From: Aureococcus anophagefferens
Taxonomy: Eukaryota > Sar > Pelagophyceae > Pelagomonadales > Pelagomonadaceae
NCBI RefSeq assembly: GCF_000186865.1
Contig: NW_008705584.1
Location: 355,209 to 419,208 of the forward strand
DNA: 64,000 nucleotides
Direction of reading: 5' to 3'
The first letter of the stretch is position 1. Each line of letters starts with the position of its first letter. Of this stretch, positions 10,849 to 22,191 are shown one piece after another. A program made the position numbers and the translations under genes. The notes beneath the pieces are model-generated. The model was given only the letters and a program-made list of their open reading frames with translations. It was not told where the DNA came from and did not search any database.

Positions 10849-13689
10849 ATGTCATCAAATCTGGACGAGGAAATCGGCGCTCGCTATTTTGCGTTAAACA
10901 CAGTTGATGAAGTTTTTAAGACAGCGACGCTTGGTGGGTCAGTGGCCGAAACCGTCCTTGCGGAGCAGATCGGTCGTTTCGAACCATTGAATACACCGTT
11001 CGGGTGCAAACCACTCGTATATGCTGATTGGACGGCATCAGCTCGCGCTTTACGACATGTAGAGCTCTTTTTGAGTAATCAGGTTTTACCTCTGTATGGG
11101 AACACGCACACGGCCGCATCAGCATGTGGGGCACAGAGTTCTTCGTTCGTGGCCGAAGCACGACAAGTAGTAGGTGAATTTTGCAACGCTAGAACAACAG
11201 GCAAGGCGGCGTCTGATGTTGTCTTATTTTGTGGAGCGGGAACTACTTCCGCGGTCAATCAACTTGTGTCAATTCTTGGCGTGCGCGAAGCTCGTGATGT
11301 GCTCGTGCTTGTCGGACCATACGAGCACCACAGCAACCTCTTGCCATGGCGTGAGGCAGGTGCAACAGTAGAGACCGTTCTCGGGAACAGAGACGACGGC
11401 TTGGACCTCGATGATTTGGAAATTCGCCTGACTAGACCGGGCGTTAGAGATCGTCTCGTCATCGGCGCATTTTGTGCGGTGTCAAACGTGACAGGTGCAA
11501 AGACGAATGTAAGTTCGGTCACGCATCTGCTCAAGAAACATGGTGCTTTAAGTTGTTGGGACTATGCGACCGCAGCTGCACACGGATCCCCATCGATGCA
11601 CCACGAAGGTGCCTCTGCAGACGCACTCTACTTTTCGTGCCACAAACTCTTGGGCGGCATTAGTGCTCCAGGAATTCTTGTAGTGCGAAAGGAACTGATA
11701 AGAAGAGATCGATCTCCGAGTCGACCCGGGGGGGGTACAGTTTTTTTTGCAACCGAAGATGGGCACAGATTTCTTTCGAATCGTGTTGAGCGTGAGCAGG
11801 GAGGGACGCCCGACATAGTTGGAGCTTGTCGTGCAGCGCTTTGCATCTCGATTGCACGGGCCATAGACTGCGAACAAAAGTTGTATTTTAATCAAAAGGT
11901 GCCTTGGGATCGCGGCACTTCAATCAAGAAGCTTTATAGTTTGGTAAAAAATCCCAAGAGTCTCGTCGTTCTTGGCCATACGACAGTCGCAACTTCCGCG
12001 GTGCCAATTTTGAGCTTCTTGGTTCGCGCCGGCCCTGGTTGGCTGCATTACAATTTTGTTTGTCAGCTACTGAATGATCTCTTTGGAGTCCAGAGTCGCG
12101 GTGGCTGCCAGTGCGCAGGTCCTTATGCTCACGAACTTCTTGGATTATCCAAGGGTGCGTCAGATGCCCTACAAACGGCTTTACTAACCAAGACACCTGA
12201 TCGTGAGCTATTAAGGCCCGGGTTTAGTAGGATTAGCCTGCCAGGTGGCGGTGCTTGGGCCAGCGAGGAAGAGATTGATTACGTACTGAGAGCAGTCGCT
12301 ATTGTTGTCGATATGGGCTGGCGGGCATTGCCCATCTACAGAGCCGAGCCCAAGACGGGCGAGTGGCGGCACCGGGCCAGGTTCTCGAAGCCACTCGGTG
12401 ACGCTCGACGTTGGCTAAGTAGGTTCGATGTGAGCCAATCTCCGCTCACTCCTGTCCTACCGACCAATCGCCGTGGTAAGCCAGATTTTGAATTTTTACT
12501 CCGGGAAGGTGAGCGTATTCTGAAGCTGTGTAGCAATGAGAAGATAATTTGCGATGACGACGAGTTTGAACCTTTGAGGTGGTTTGTCACGGCAAAGAAC
12601 GCGGCGTCTCAAATGGATCTCTGTAACACATTCACTTGGGATCCTGCGGGTGATCCACGAGGCCCAATCAGACCACCACCCTTGGGGCAATATGAGATTC
12701 CCTTCAGAGTTGAGGGTGTTCTCTTTGGACCCAAGAGGCTCGGCCCAGAAGAGAGGAAGAAGGCCCTCCGCGGAGCGGTCAAGCCCCACACGATAAACAT
12801 CGATATAACACACACAGTTAGTCAACATCCTACTCCAAGCCAACCCCCCGTAATTCCGAACCTTGTCAAGGCAATAGCACCGCCAAAGAAGCTCATGCGT
12901 GTTGTCGGCGAGGCTATTAGAGACTGGACCATGATTAAGGAAGGTGATAAAGTCCTTCTTGGCCTTTCTGGTGGTAAGGACTCTTTATCATTACTGCATA
13001 TATTGCTTGACTTGCAGAAACGTGCCCCAATTAGATTCGAATTAGCATGTGCAACTGTTGACCCAATGACCTCTAGCTTTGACCCTTCACCTCTGATACC
13101 ATATGTCAAGGCCCTCGGTGTCAGGTACTTTTATCTTAAAGATCACATCATCGACTATGCAAATACCGTCAAACCCTCAAGTCTCTGCTCCTATTGCGCG
13201 CGCATGAAGCGAGGCGCGCTCTATACCTGTGCTTCTCGTGAAGGGTACAATATTCTCGCGCTGGCACAGCATCTTGACGATCTGGCTGAGTCCTTCATCA
13301 TGGGAGCCTTTCATAACGGGCAACTGCGAACGATGCGTTCCAAATACATTGCGGACCGCGGTGTTACTGTTATTCGGCCGCTCGTTTACGCTCGTGAGCA
13401 TATGATGAAGAGCTTCGCCATGGAAGCCCAGTTGCCGATCATCAACGAAAACTGTCCTGCGTGCTTCGAGGAGCCAAAAGAACGCGCCCGCGTGAAGAAG
13501 CTCCTCTCGCGCGAGGAGCAGCTTTACCCGAAGATCTACAATTCGCTTCGACGCTGTATTACGCCCCTCATGGATGACGCAGTATACCCCGCTCTTAGAG
13601 CCTCGAACGACACACTGAAGGCGGGCGCCATTCGGTCACGCCCTAGGCCCCATGGCCCCTTTGGTGAGTGCCCAAGAGACGTGCCCTAA
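10849..13689 (+). CDS. Class V aminotransferase (cysteine desulfurase-like) fused to TtcA-like tRNA thiolase
   Basis: Single-exon, 946 residues; ATG 10849 chosen because it opens directly before conserved sequence. Residues about 50-420 are a PLP-dependent class V aminotransferase: cofactor-binding glycine/histidine region (GNTHTAASA; EHHSNLLPWREAG) and Schiff-base lysine K266 in SCHKLLGG. Residues about 680-930 are a PP-loop ATPase with SGGKDS at 707-712 and the cysteine pairs C780/C783 (CSYC) and C869/C872 (CPAC), which in TtcA-type enzymes bind a [4Fe-4S] cluster. TtcA makes 2-thiocytidine at tRNA position 32 using sulfur from a desulfurase, so donor and acceptor enzymes appear joined in one chain. 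A linker of about 200 residues separates them. Substrate and compartment are inferred; no clear targeting peptide. Confidence 0.9.
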   Translation: MSSNLDEEIGARYFALNTVDEVFKTATLGGSVAETVLAEQIGRFEPLNTPFGCKPLVYADWTASARALRHVELFLSNQVLPLYGNTHTAASACGAQSSSFVAEARQVVGEFCNARTTGKAASDVVLFCGAGTTSAVNQLVSILGVREARDVLVLVGPYEHHSNLLPWREAGATVETVLGNRDDGLDLDDLEIRLTRPGVRDRLVIGAFCAVSNVTGAKTNVSSVTHLLKKHGALSCWDYATAAAHGSPSMHHEGASADALYFSCHKLLGGISAPGILVVRKELIRRDRSPSRPGGGTVFFATEDGHRFLSNRVEREQGGTPDIVGACRAALCISIARAIDCEQKLYFNQKVPWDRGTSIKKLYSLVKNPKSLVVLGHTTVATSAVPILSFLVRAGPGWLHYNFVCQLLNDLFGVQSRGGCQCAGPYAHELLGLSKGASDALQTALLTKTPDRELLRPGFSRISLPGGGAWASEEEIDYVLRAVAIVVDMGWRALPIYRAEPKTGEWRHRARFSKPLGDARRWLSRFDVSQSPLTPVLPTNRRGKPDFEFLLREGERILKLCSNEKIICDDDEFEPLRWFVTAKNAASQMDLCNTFTWDPAGDPRGPIRPPPLGQYEIPFRVEGVLFGPKRLGPEERKKALRGAVKPHTINIDITHTVSQHPTPSQPPVIPNLVKAIAPPKKLMRVVGEAIRDWTMIKEGDKVLLGLSGGKDSLSLLHILLDLQKRAPIRFELACATVDPMTSSFDPSPLIPYVKALGVRYFYLKDHIIDYANTVKPSSLCSYCARMKRGALYTCASREGYNILALAQHLDDLAESFIMGAFHNGQLRTMRSKYIADRGVTVIRPLVYAREHMMKSFAMEAQLPIINENCPACFEEPKERARVKKLLSREEQLYPKIYNSLRRCITPLMDDAVYPALRASNDTLKAGAIRSRPRPHGPFGECPRDVP

Positions 13690-14696
13690 ATTCGCTAGTC
13701 CCAGCCACATGTCCCTCTAATACCAGATCCGTATTGAACTAAAGACGCCAAAAAGTGCAAAGACGCCAAAAAGTGTACAGCGCTTGACTGCAACGCTCAT
13801 CTATGCGCACCCCAGGAAGTGGTTAGCACCGCTGTAAGATGACTGCGGGCTCCGCAGCAGCTAAAGACGGGGTTTTGCCGAAAGACTACCCCCCCTTGGT
13901 TGGAAAACACGCGCAAAAAAACGCGGTATATATACGCCATAATAAACGCGGCCCAGGAACCCGCGTAATTTACGTAAAAAACGCGGTACTTTATTTTTCA
14001 ACGCAGTTTTTTTAAGTTATGAACGGACCGCTGTGATGTCTATCACCATACAAGTCGCAAGAAGAAGGAGAGATGGACATATGATTGTCGAGGTCAAGTG
14101 GGGCCCGAAAGACAAGATCAATATTAGCTGTGCGCTCCGAGCCATCAATGTCCCAAAGTTCATCATAGATTGTGAAGTTTATTCCGCCAGGGGTTAGTTC
14201 TGCATATGAGCCCAGGGAACCCGAAACGCCCCCGACAATTGATCTTGGTCGGCGGCTTTGGGGCTTTACTCGGGCGCCGGGGGGGCGGGCGGCCCCCAAA
14301 CTAGAACGCGTCGAATTTCCCGCGGGCTGGGCTGCCCCGATGCTGCCCAGGCCGATCGCCCGAGCTAGACTCCGCTGCCGTCAGGCGGGAGGGTGTGTTT
14401 TGTCATCTGCTCAGTATTTGTTGGAGGGGCCTCCAATCCCGGAGGGCCCTTGACACCGGGCATTGCCTTAACACACCGGCGAGCTAAACCTTCAAAGGCC
14501 CCTAGGGCGTACGTAAGAGCTCCGACGCACGCGGCATGTCACAGAGCAGACTCGCGCTCCCCCCTGGGGGGACGGGCGGCTGTCCTGTGCCCCCTGAGGG
14601 GCGGGCGGTTGTCCTCTGGTCAACCTTCTGATTCCATCCAGCATACGAGTTAGGCAGTCGCATTGTGACTGAAGGAAATGCGTCATTAGCGCTCGC
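13690..14696. other. Spacer between fusion gene and kinesin 3' end
   Basis: Holds an 18-bp unit (aaagacgccaaaaagtgc) repeated twice at 13741-13777, an A/T- and acgcg-rich block (about 13905-14005) matching 26780-27040 in opposite orientation, a GC-rich dispersed repeat (14245-14340), and a roughly 27-bp imperfect tandem pair at 14563-14617. The kinesin transcript ends here on the minus strand. No gene seen. Confidence 0.5.
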
Positions 14697-16912
14697 CTAA
14701 GCATCCACGGTGCGCCTCCGGGTTGGGCGTCCCGATTTGGGTCTTGTTTTCGATCGAGGCCTGTCTTCGCCATCGTTCCCGTTGGCAGGATGTTTCTCCA
14801 TATCGTCGTTATTATAGTGCTGGTATGGATTCGGTATACCATTCAAAGAAATTTTGCCTGCTGCACTTTCATCTGCATCTGGGCGGTCACGCACACGGCC
14901 CATTGCTGAACCAGGGCGCCAGGAGGCACTGACTTTCGGCTTTCGGCTGTTGCCGGCAAATTCGACCCCTCGGATTGCCCAAGTATCCTCCTCTTCGTTC
15001 CAAGTTGCATGGCGCTCAAACTTTCGTTCTTCTTCAGGAGGCACGAAGTTGTTCATCAGTAGCTCTTTCAACTTGAGCTGCCGGGAGAGTTGGCGAATTG
15101 TGTCCAGCATGTCCTCACGTTCGCGCTGAAACTCCTCCTGCACATCATGCGTTTCGCCCTGGCACGTCTGAAGCCGCTGCCAGAGCTTCTTGAGCTTTCG
15201 GGTTTTGTCATCGGCTTCGTCCTGCTTCGTAGCATATTTCTCCTCGAGCGCAAAAATATCTTCCTCCTTGGCTCGAACCTGACGTGCGAGAGCCTGCTCC
15301 TGCTCTTTCCGCTCCTCCAGTTCGAGCTGAGCGCGACGCAACATGGCTTCCTGCTTCGCCGCCTTGTCTAGGAGCTTACCACCCTGCATGAGCTTTTCCT
15401 GCATTGACTGCAACTTCTTTTCAAGAGTGAGGCGCTGCTTCTCCGAGTGCGCTGCACGATCTGCTTCTGCATCGAGCTTCTGCTTCAACTTTTCTCTTTC
15501 TTTCGTGGTGCGAGTCTGGGAATCCAACACCTCCTTCATCTCAGCTTCGGCTTGACGACGCATTTGTTCGGTCTCTTTGTTAGCTGCTGCCTTGAGCTCG
15601 GCAAGTTCCTCTTCTGTCGCTGCTCCTTGTACTTCAACAATCTTCTCGACCTCAATGACCTTCTCTACCACTCGTTGCTCAGTGACTATCTTACCCTCAC
15701 CGGTGCCATAGCCAAAGCTATCCACCCCCTGACTAGCTAGTTGCTCCTTGAGCCGTTTGATTTCATCTTGAAATTCGCGCAGCATAGCATCTTTCGGGTC
15801 CTCGTTGATTTTTGGCTTGTTCTTGATGTTCTTTGCACGATTTGCATACCGGAGTGTGGAAATGGTCTCATCGAAGTTATAGCCCGCCGGACCGCAATTG
15901 GCACACATCACAGTCTTTGTGTTTCCGCCCAATGAATCTTGTAGTAGACGAGTCAACTTCGAATCACGATATGGAATATGCTGCGACTTACCATCTACTA
16001 GAGCCGAAATGACGTTCCCTAGTGCAGACAGGGACAGGTTTATCTTTGTTGCTTCCTTCAGCCGATCGCCGGTGGCCCCTGTTTTCGCTTGACGTTCCGA
16101 GCCAGCCAGGTCAACGAGATTTAATTTGCCCACGTGTATGTGCTCACCGCGTTTTTCATCCACCTCTGCGCACTCCACGATGATGGTGAAGATGGCGTGA
16201 GATCTCGAAGAACCAGCATTCATAAGCGTCGCGCCCACTGATCTATTCTTCTTGCCTGCCTGCATTACTTGATCAATTTCATGCGATGATTTCACCACAA
16301 ACGAGGTAAGATCCTTCACATAAACGCCAGAGTCTACATTTTCTTTTAAATCTAATCGGTTCTTCGGTTCTTTTGACCTATGTAGTACTTGCACTACGTT
16401 GAGACATAGACTAGTCATTAGTTGTTGGTGAAATTGTCAGACACGCGCGGAAACAAAAGATCACGAATCTCTTCATTGTAAATTTCGAGGTAGGATGCAC
16501 GCACAAGGAAGTGCTGATGCTCCTCAGCAACAGCAACCTTATCGAAGATATGTTGGAAAGCGTTGGGAATAATACCACGGAGTTCAGGTGGGTCGGGGAC
16601 GCCTTCCATGGTGAAAGTTTTTCCTGCCCCCGTCTGACCGTATGCGAATATAGTTCCGTTGTAACCATTAAGCACAGCCTCGACAACCGTAGCACCGCAC
16701 TTGTCGTAGATGGACTTCTGTGTACAATTTGCTGCAAAAACCGCATCAAAAGTAAATGATTTGGGTGGGTCGGACGCATCGGCCTTCGGGTTGGTACAAG
16801 TAATGGTGCCCCGCGCCTCCTCGGCTACAGTTGTCGCGACATGCCCATCTTGCTGCTCCTTTCGAGAGAGCGGACGCACTCGAACGACTACCTTGACGCT
16901 CTCACTGGGCAT
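14697..16912 (-). CDS. Kinesin-2-like motor subunit (KIF3/FLA8-FLA10 type)
   Basis: Plus-end microtubule motor; kinesin-2 drives anterograde intraflagellar transport. Exon 1 is 16912-16455, intron 16454-16378 (77 nt, GTTTCC..CATAG), exon 2 16377-14697; phases close exactly, giving 712 residues. Start chosen at MPSESVKVVVRVRP, immediately before the first motor strand. Motor motifs: P-loop GQTGAGKTFTME, switch I NAGSSRSHAIF, switch II VDLAGSERQ, then neck KNIKNKPKINEDPKDAMLREF, which is characteristic of kinesin-2. A coiled-coil stalk of about 300 residues and a basic Arg/Pro tail follow. KIF3B-like wording of the neck (LREFQDEI) slightly favours that paralogue over KIF3A. Length matches animal KIF3 (about 700-750). 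Confidence 0.93.
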
Positions 16913-17677
16913 ATTTCGCTCACACGTCCGGACAGGATTAGTAATCACAATTATTGAATCAAGCACCGGTCAATAGAGAATTTTAGATTTTCAACCAAAT
17001 TGGTCCTTTTGCAGCCAAACCATCAAATTTGGTCGCTCCCGGGGTGGGTAGCAGAGCTGTAGCCAAGTGTTACAAACACTAACTAGAGCTCACGAAACAC
17101 TCGTAGACAGTTGCAGTGAACGTATCGAGCAGTATCGGCGGCGGGCAAACACTTGCATTGCGTGCGTCGAAACACTTGTAGGGCTGCGGCGACAGCTGTG
17201 TGTCGCTCGGGCCGTCGCTCGTCGTCATGGTCAACCCGGGTACCCCGAAGATTTCGGCAGATCTCGTTCGCAACCTTCCGCGGTCGCGCGGCAAAATAAG
17301 CGGCGTGACGCTGACATGCGCCGCCGCCGCGCTCCTAGACAAAGCAAGCTAAGAAGTAGCGGCCCGTGCGACCGTCTTCGTGGCGTCACATGATGGCCTG
17401 GGGATCGGGCAGCCACGCGGCAGCTTGTGCGAGTGGCGCAAGACGCGGCGCCTTCGGGCGCCGAGGGGCGCCGCAGCGCGTCGAGGCAGCCAGCCCGTCG
17501 TAAAAAGATGGCTAAAAATTCATCAAGATGCCGAAGATGACAAACTTCGCATTTTAGACGCCTGTGACCACAATCAGCTGCCCTTGACCACGGCCCGGCG
17601 CCCGGACACGTCCCCGGGCGTTCCGTCAGGAAAGGCGGCGGCACCGGGGCCGCACCGCAGCTCGTCGACGGTGTATT
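16913..17677. other. Spacer upstream of kinesin
   Basis: Presumed promoter and 5' leader of the kinesin gene. GC-rich from about 17220 with short inverted repeats; no coding exon or recognised motif. Confidence 0.4.
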
Positions 17678-18046
17678 TTATTTTATTTTTTTGGGATTTT
17701 CGGCCGCGCGCGCACGCGCGCGCTTCCGCGAGGTCGTCTTACACGGTACCAAGGGCGTCGAAAATGAATTCAGAGCCTCCGGAATGTATTCAGGCGTACG
17801 GGGTTCGTCCCGATTCGTCGCGGAAAGTGACATCGCGGATTTTGGCCTGGCTGGGCCTGTGACGACCGCATTCACAAAGTCACCCACCGCCGCTGCAGTG
17901 CGCTGGAAGGAATTCAGGTACTCCCCGGCGGCGTCTACGTCCTCCTCACTGTCCATATAGAGGAGTCCCGGGATTTTTTGACCGGGGCTCGCTCCGTATG
18001 TATCACCTACTTGGTGTGCCCCGCCCCCTGATCTGGACTCGGACAT
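17678..18046 (-). CDS. Possible small hypothetical protein
   Basis: A 122-codon frame with ATG at 18046. The first 90 residues have ordinary composition (acidic YMDSEEDVDAAGEYLNSF, then a helical AAAVGDFVNAVV), unlike the Arg/Ala/Pro shadow frames around it; the last 20 are basic and may be intron-derived or tail. No domain recognised. It lies about 770 bp upstream of kinesin on the same strand. It may be a short gene, an exon or chance. Confidence 0.3.
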   Translation of the reverse strand: MSESRSGGGAHQVGDTYGASPGQKIPGLLYMDSEEDVDAAGEYLNSFQRTAAAVGDFVNAVVTGPARPKSAMSLSATNRDEPRTPEYIPEALNSFSTPLVPCKTTSRKRARARAAENPKKIK

Positions 18047-18678
18047 CGCCCAAGTAAGCGTTGACGGCTTAGTTCAACGACGCATCAATATCTCACGATC
18101 GGCCGTGGTGGTTAGAGAGTGTGGGGTCGCTGGTTCGGGTCGGCAAGCGTAAGCACTGCGAGCGGCCATACTGGGGCGCCCTCGGCGACAACACTACGCC
18201 GGCAGCTAGGGGGCTTACTCAGGCGTCGAGGCCCCGGGGCCCAGACTACAGCGCGCCGGGCCCCGGGCCCAAACTAAAGTCCAAACTACAGCGCGCCAAA
18301 TTCCCCGCCCGTGGGCTGGGGCGACCCCTGGAGGCGGCACCCAGGGTCGGGCGCGTGGCCGACGGCTGCGGCCGCAACGGATGCTTGACAGTGACATCGA
18401 CATTGTGCCAGGCGGAGTCGACTGACTACATCGGTTCAGTCACATGACTCTCACCAAGGGGTTCACGTGAGTCATTGGTCCGTATCCAGCCCTCACAACT
18501 GGAAAACATCGCGTGTTCTAGGGTTGAGTCCGCTCGGATTAATCAAGATTTTTCTGAATACTCGAGCAAAGTCAAATCTGGGACGGATATTGTCAGTGTC
18601 ATTCTCCCGAGAGATCTTGGCACATGGTCTGAGGCTACCCACGACAACAGGATCGTTCGTACTGTATATTTTGTAGCT
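18047..18678. repeat. Spacer with SINE-like and GC-rich dispersed repeats
   Basis: 18085-18150 is the second copy of the tRNA-like element (A-box-like ggtggttagag, B-box-like ggttcgggtc). 18200-18330 is a copy of a GC-rich repeat (gcttactcaggcgtcgaggc... style) also seen near 14245, 27064 and 52480. No gene supported. Confidence 0.4.
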
Positions 18679-20733
18679 TTATTTGGCAGCCTCGTAGCCT
18701 CCTGCCATCTGTTGAAGCGCTACACTTCCACTTCCAGGAAGTGAGTTGCGAAGATTCCAGTTGAGAAGTTTGTTCACTGCGGCAACGTAGGCACGCGCAG
18801 AGGAAATCACAATATCTGTGTCGGTACCAGACCCAGAAAAGCGCCTATTTGTTGTGGCCCCCGATTGACTGTGAACAGCAGCTGACTCCAGCTGCGTTCC
18901 AGTCAGTGGCTTGATTATAACTTTGGTAGTGGCCATGGCATCAATGCCGGCATTGACGGACTCAAGACTGTATGTCTCTAGATTTACTTTCACGTCTGTA
19001 AGCGTATCAATTGCTTTGTACACTGCATCCACTGGTCCCGAGCCAGTGACAGCGGAATGGCGCGTCACGCCATCGGGGCCTTGCATACTAACAGTAGCAG
19101 ATGGAATCACTCCAGAGCCCGTGGTGACCTGAGCACCAATTAAAGTCCAAAGCGCACGCAGATTTTGATAGGCCTCATCTGAGATGAGCGCTTCAAGCTC
19201 GTCGTCATCAAGGCCTCCCTTTTTGCGCTCCGCCACATGCTTGAAACGAGTGAAGATAGCTTCGAGCTTGGACTGGTCCTTGACAATATTTTCGTAGCCG
19301 AGTTCAATAAGACGAGTCGAAACAGCGTTGCGACCACTGTGCTTTCCGAGTACGATACCCGCACCCGATTCAGCCTGCCCACGAGCCAGACCGATTGATT
19401 CAGGAGTCATTATCTCATAAGTCGCCTTATTTTTAATCATGCCATCTTGGTGTATACCAGACTCGTGCCGAAACGCATTTGCCCCAACAATTGCTTTATG
19501 CGGTTGGATAGCCATACCTGTGTACTCAGACACCATCCGCGAGCATGGCGTGATGAAGGTCGGATTGATACCAGTGCGCAGGTGCGGTCCGTCTGCAAAA
19601 GCTGCGACCGAGGTGCCTCGCAAGTGGAGGGCCATGACAACTTCTTCAAGAGCTGCATTTCCAGCGCGCTCGCCAATGCCGTTTATAGTACATTCGATCT
19701 GCCTTGCACCCCTGTAAGCACCTGCCAACCTACCAATGTAAGAAAGTAGTAGAGACATTCAGGAGTGAACTATACTTACGAATTGGCAGATGCGAGACCA
19801 AGATCATTCTGACAATGTGTGGAAAATACCACACGTTCTGCACGAATGCCAAGCCGCGCCCGCAATGTGGCAATGAGTTCCCCAAACTCCCATGGCGTAT
19901 TCCATCCTGTTGTATCTGGAATGTTGAGCCTATTTATTGACGATGTTGTACAACTACTAGGAAACTTGCGCTGTGTTTTGCGTTGTTGCACCCGCGTCGA
20001 CCACGGCCTCAAGTACGCGGACTAGGAAATTAACCTACATCGTGGCGTCATCGTAAACAGTACACAGGGACACAGATAGCACATCACTGCGCCCAGCATC
20101 TTCAGGCGAAAACTCAATGTCGTCACAGCCAAGAGATCGTGCAAACGTGACTGCATCAACGGCAATCCGCAGAACTTCATCGGGCGTCTTGCATAATTTT
20201 GTTTCCATATGAATCTTAGATGTGGCAATGAACGTGTGTACACGTGGCAGTCTTGCGCTTTTGACTGCATCCCAAGCGCATTCAATATCCCGCAGGTTTG
20301 CTCGAGACAGCCCGCATATCACCGGTACATAGCCGAACTCATCAACGTTATTACCGACAATCCTGGCGATCTGTTGCACGGCATTGAAATCATCAGGTGA
20401 TGCTATCGGGAACCCAGCCTCGATAACATCGACTTGTAAGTTTGCCAGTTGTTTGGCAATATCTAACTTCTCGGACCTGCGAGCAAATTAACTAGAATAG
20501 GGTAGCTTAGAAAAAACGCTAGATTCATACGAAGTTAATGTCGCGCCCGGGGATTGCTCTCCATCGCGAAGCGTGGTGTCGAAGATGCGCACGTATCCTG
20601 GGTCGGCGATCTCCCCGGGCACATAACTCGGTCGCGAGTGACGCATCGTTACGACCTGCCACCCTCGTTTGGGCTTTAGCGAGAGCGCAGCGATGGACGG
20701 TAGCATCGAAATCATTAGCATAAATGCGCGCAT
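18679..20733 (-). CDS. 2-isopropylmalate synthase (leucine biosynthesis)
   Basis: Condenses acetyl-CoA with 2-oxoisovalerate, the first committed step to leucine. Five exons: 20733-20531, 20476-20064, 20021-19982, 19929-19780, 19729-18679; introns of 54, 42, 52 and 50 nt; total 1,857 nt, 618 residues, all phases closing. Motifs: [17 protein letters not shown] near residue 55 (metal/substrate), [56 protein letters not shown] and [18 protein letters not shown], followed by the C-terminal leucine-responsive allosteric domain (residues about 440-600). The third intron (19981-19930) needs a GC donor (GCAAAA) to keep frame. The chosen start gives a hydrophobic leader ([18 protein letters not shown]) that could be the signal part of a plastid-targeting presequence in a secondary-plastid alga; that is inference. 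Confidence 0.95.
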
Positions 20734-22191
20734 TGCGCTGATTGAGTGAAACGTGTGGGACCCTGGCCATGGAGGCCAGCAGTGAACCACCCCACCCAGC
20801 AGGCTTGTGCACGATACGGGGGAGCGTACAAAAAAAAATCGGCCGCCGCGAAGCGGCGGCACGCCGCACAAGACGGGTATTGTGAGGGCTTGCCGGGGCA
20901 GCAAACCTTTTTGCAGGGCCCGGGGCGTCAAGACGCGTCACGGCGCGGAGCGCCGCGACCCGGTTTAGGCAGGCCCAGACGACGAACAACAAGCCCATGT
21001 TACCCGGGCCGCGCCGCGCGCCGGGGCGGCATGCCGGGGGCGGCTCAATTGGGAGGTGGGGCTCAGGCTGGCCGGGCGCGAAGCGACCGCGGCGCGCGGC
21101 GCGCCTGGCCCATGCGCCGCGGCGCCGCGGCCAACGCGGCCGGAGCTCGTGCGAGCGCCAGTCGAGCGGCGGGGCTGGCGCGAAGCGCGAAGCGGCGCGA
21201 GCCGCGCAGCTCGACTGGCCCACGAGCCGCGCCAGCGCGACAAGCTTTGGGCGCGGCGCGACAGCGGAGCGCGGGATGATGCGCCGGCGAGTCGCAGGGC
21301 TGGCGCGAAGCCCTACGCGCGGCACGGCGCGGCGTCCATGCGGCGCGGCGCGGCTGGCGCGGCCGGAGCTCTTGCACTCGCGCGCGTCGCCAGGGCCTCC
21401 GCGGCGGCCGCCGCGGACTGAGTCGCCGCGGCCTCCGCGCCGCCGACCGTGGTGCTCGGCGTCGCGCCGTCGCTCTCCGGCGCCTGCCCTCCCGCCAACA
21501 CCATCCTAGTACACGCCGCGCACGCCGGCACGCTCGCCGGCGAAGTCGCTGGGGCTGCCCGGAGGTCTGGTACAGCCCGTGGCAGCCTCGCAGATGCCTC
21601 TGGCAGCCCGCCTTCGGCTCAGGGCGCGTCGCCGCTACGCCGCGGCTCCACGGCCACTTCCGAACCCACAGATCGCCAAGGCACTGACGCAACGCGGCGT
21701 GTTTCGGGCCATGACGCCACATGCCGCCTCCGACGAGCTGGAATCAAGGCCTTGGGTTCAACCCTTGGTTCCACATCTAGACCCAAAAGTTCCACATCTA
21801 GACGAGCTCTCCGTCGTCGTGAGCCATTGATTAGCGGATACGGAACCATCCCTCGTATCGTGAACCGCCCACCCAGCACCACTACCTCACCCACCCTGGA
21901 GTCGCGACTTGCTCAAAATGAGTGGTCAAGACAGCTGCAACATGGGGTCAACGAAGCCTGTGAACCACCCGTTCTGGCCGATCGGCAGCTGGAGGGCTGC
22001 TCGGCCATGACCTCCACACAGTCGAAATTTATGATCGAGCATCAAAACCACCAGTTTGCACAAGCTCGAGATCAAAACTGGTCGATAGAGCCAAAACGAG
22101 CATATTTCCGGTGGATTCGAGTGGTCTCCAGCGGCCCCAGGGGTACCACCCCCACCACCACCACCACTACCTCACCCCATTCTCAGAGCAC
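20734..22191. other. Extremely GC-rich spacer with low-complexity repeats
   Basis: 20820-21620 is very GC-rich, with recurring short units such as ctggcgcgaagc, gcggcgcg and cgcggccggagct on both strands. Long frames exist on both strands (for example 20525-21325 minus, 21449-22216 plus) but translate to Arg/Ala/Pro-rich sequence without domains, as expected of stop-poor GC-rich DNA. 21870-22200 carries cac/acc-rich short repeats. No gene supported. Confidence 0.5.

Noticed and set aside
18115..18150. Candidate tRNA gene
   Set aside because: Only B-box and weak A-box similarity; no acceptor stem or anticodon arm could be paired.
20525..21325. 266-codon minus-strand frame in the GC-rich spacer (and plus frames 20746-21279, 20997-21509, 21449-22216)
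   Set aside because: Arg/Ala/Pro-rich translations in several overlapping frames with no domains; the start of isopropylmalate synthase lies in another frame here. Stop-poor GC-rich DNA explains them.
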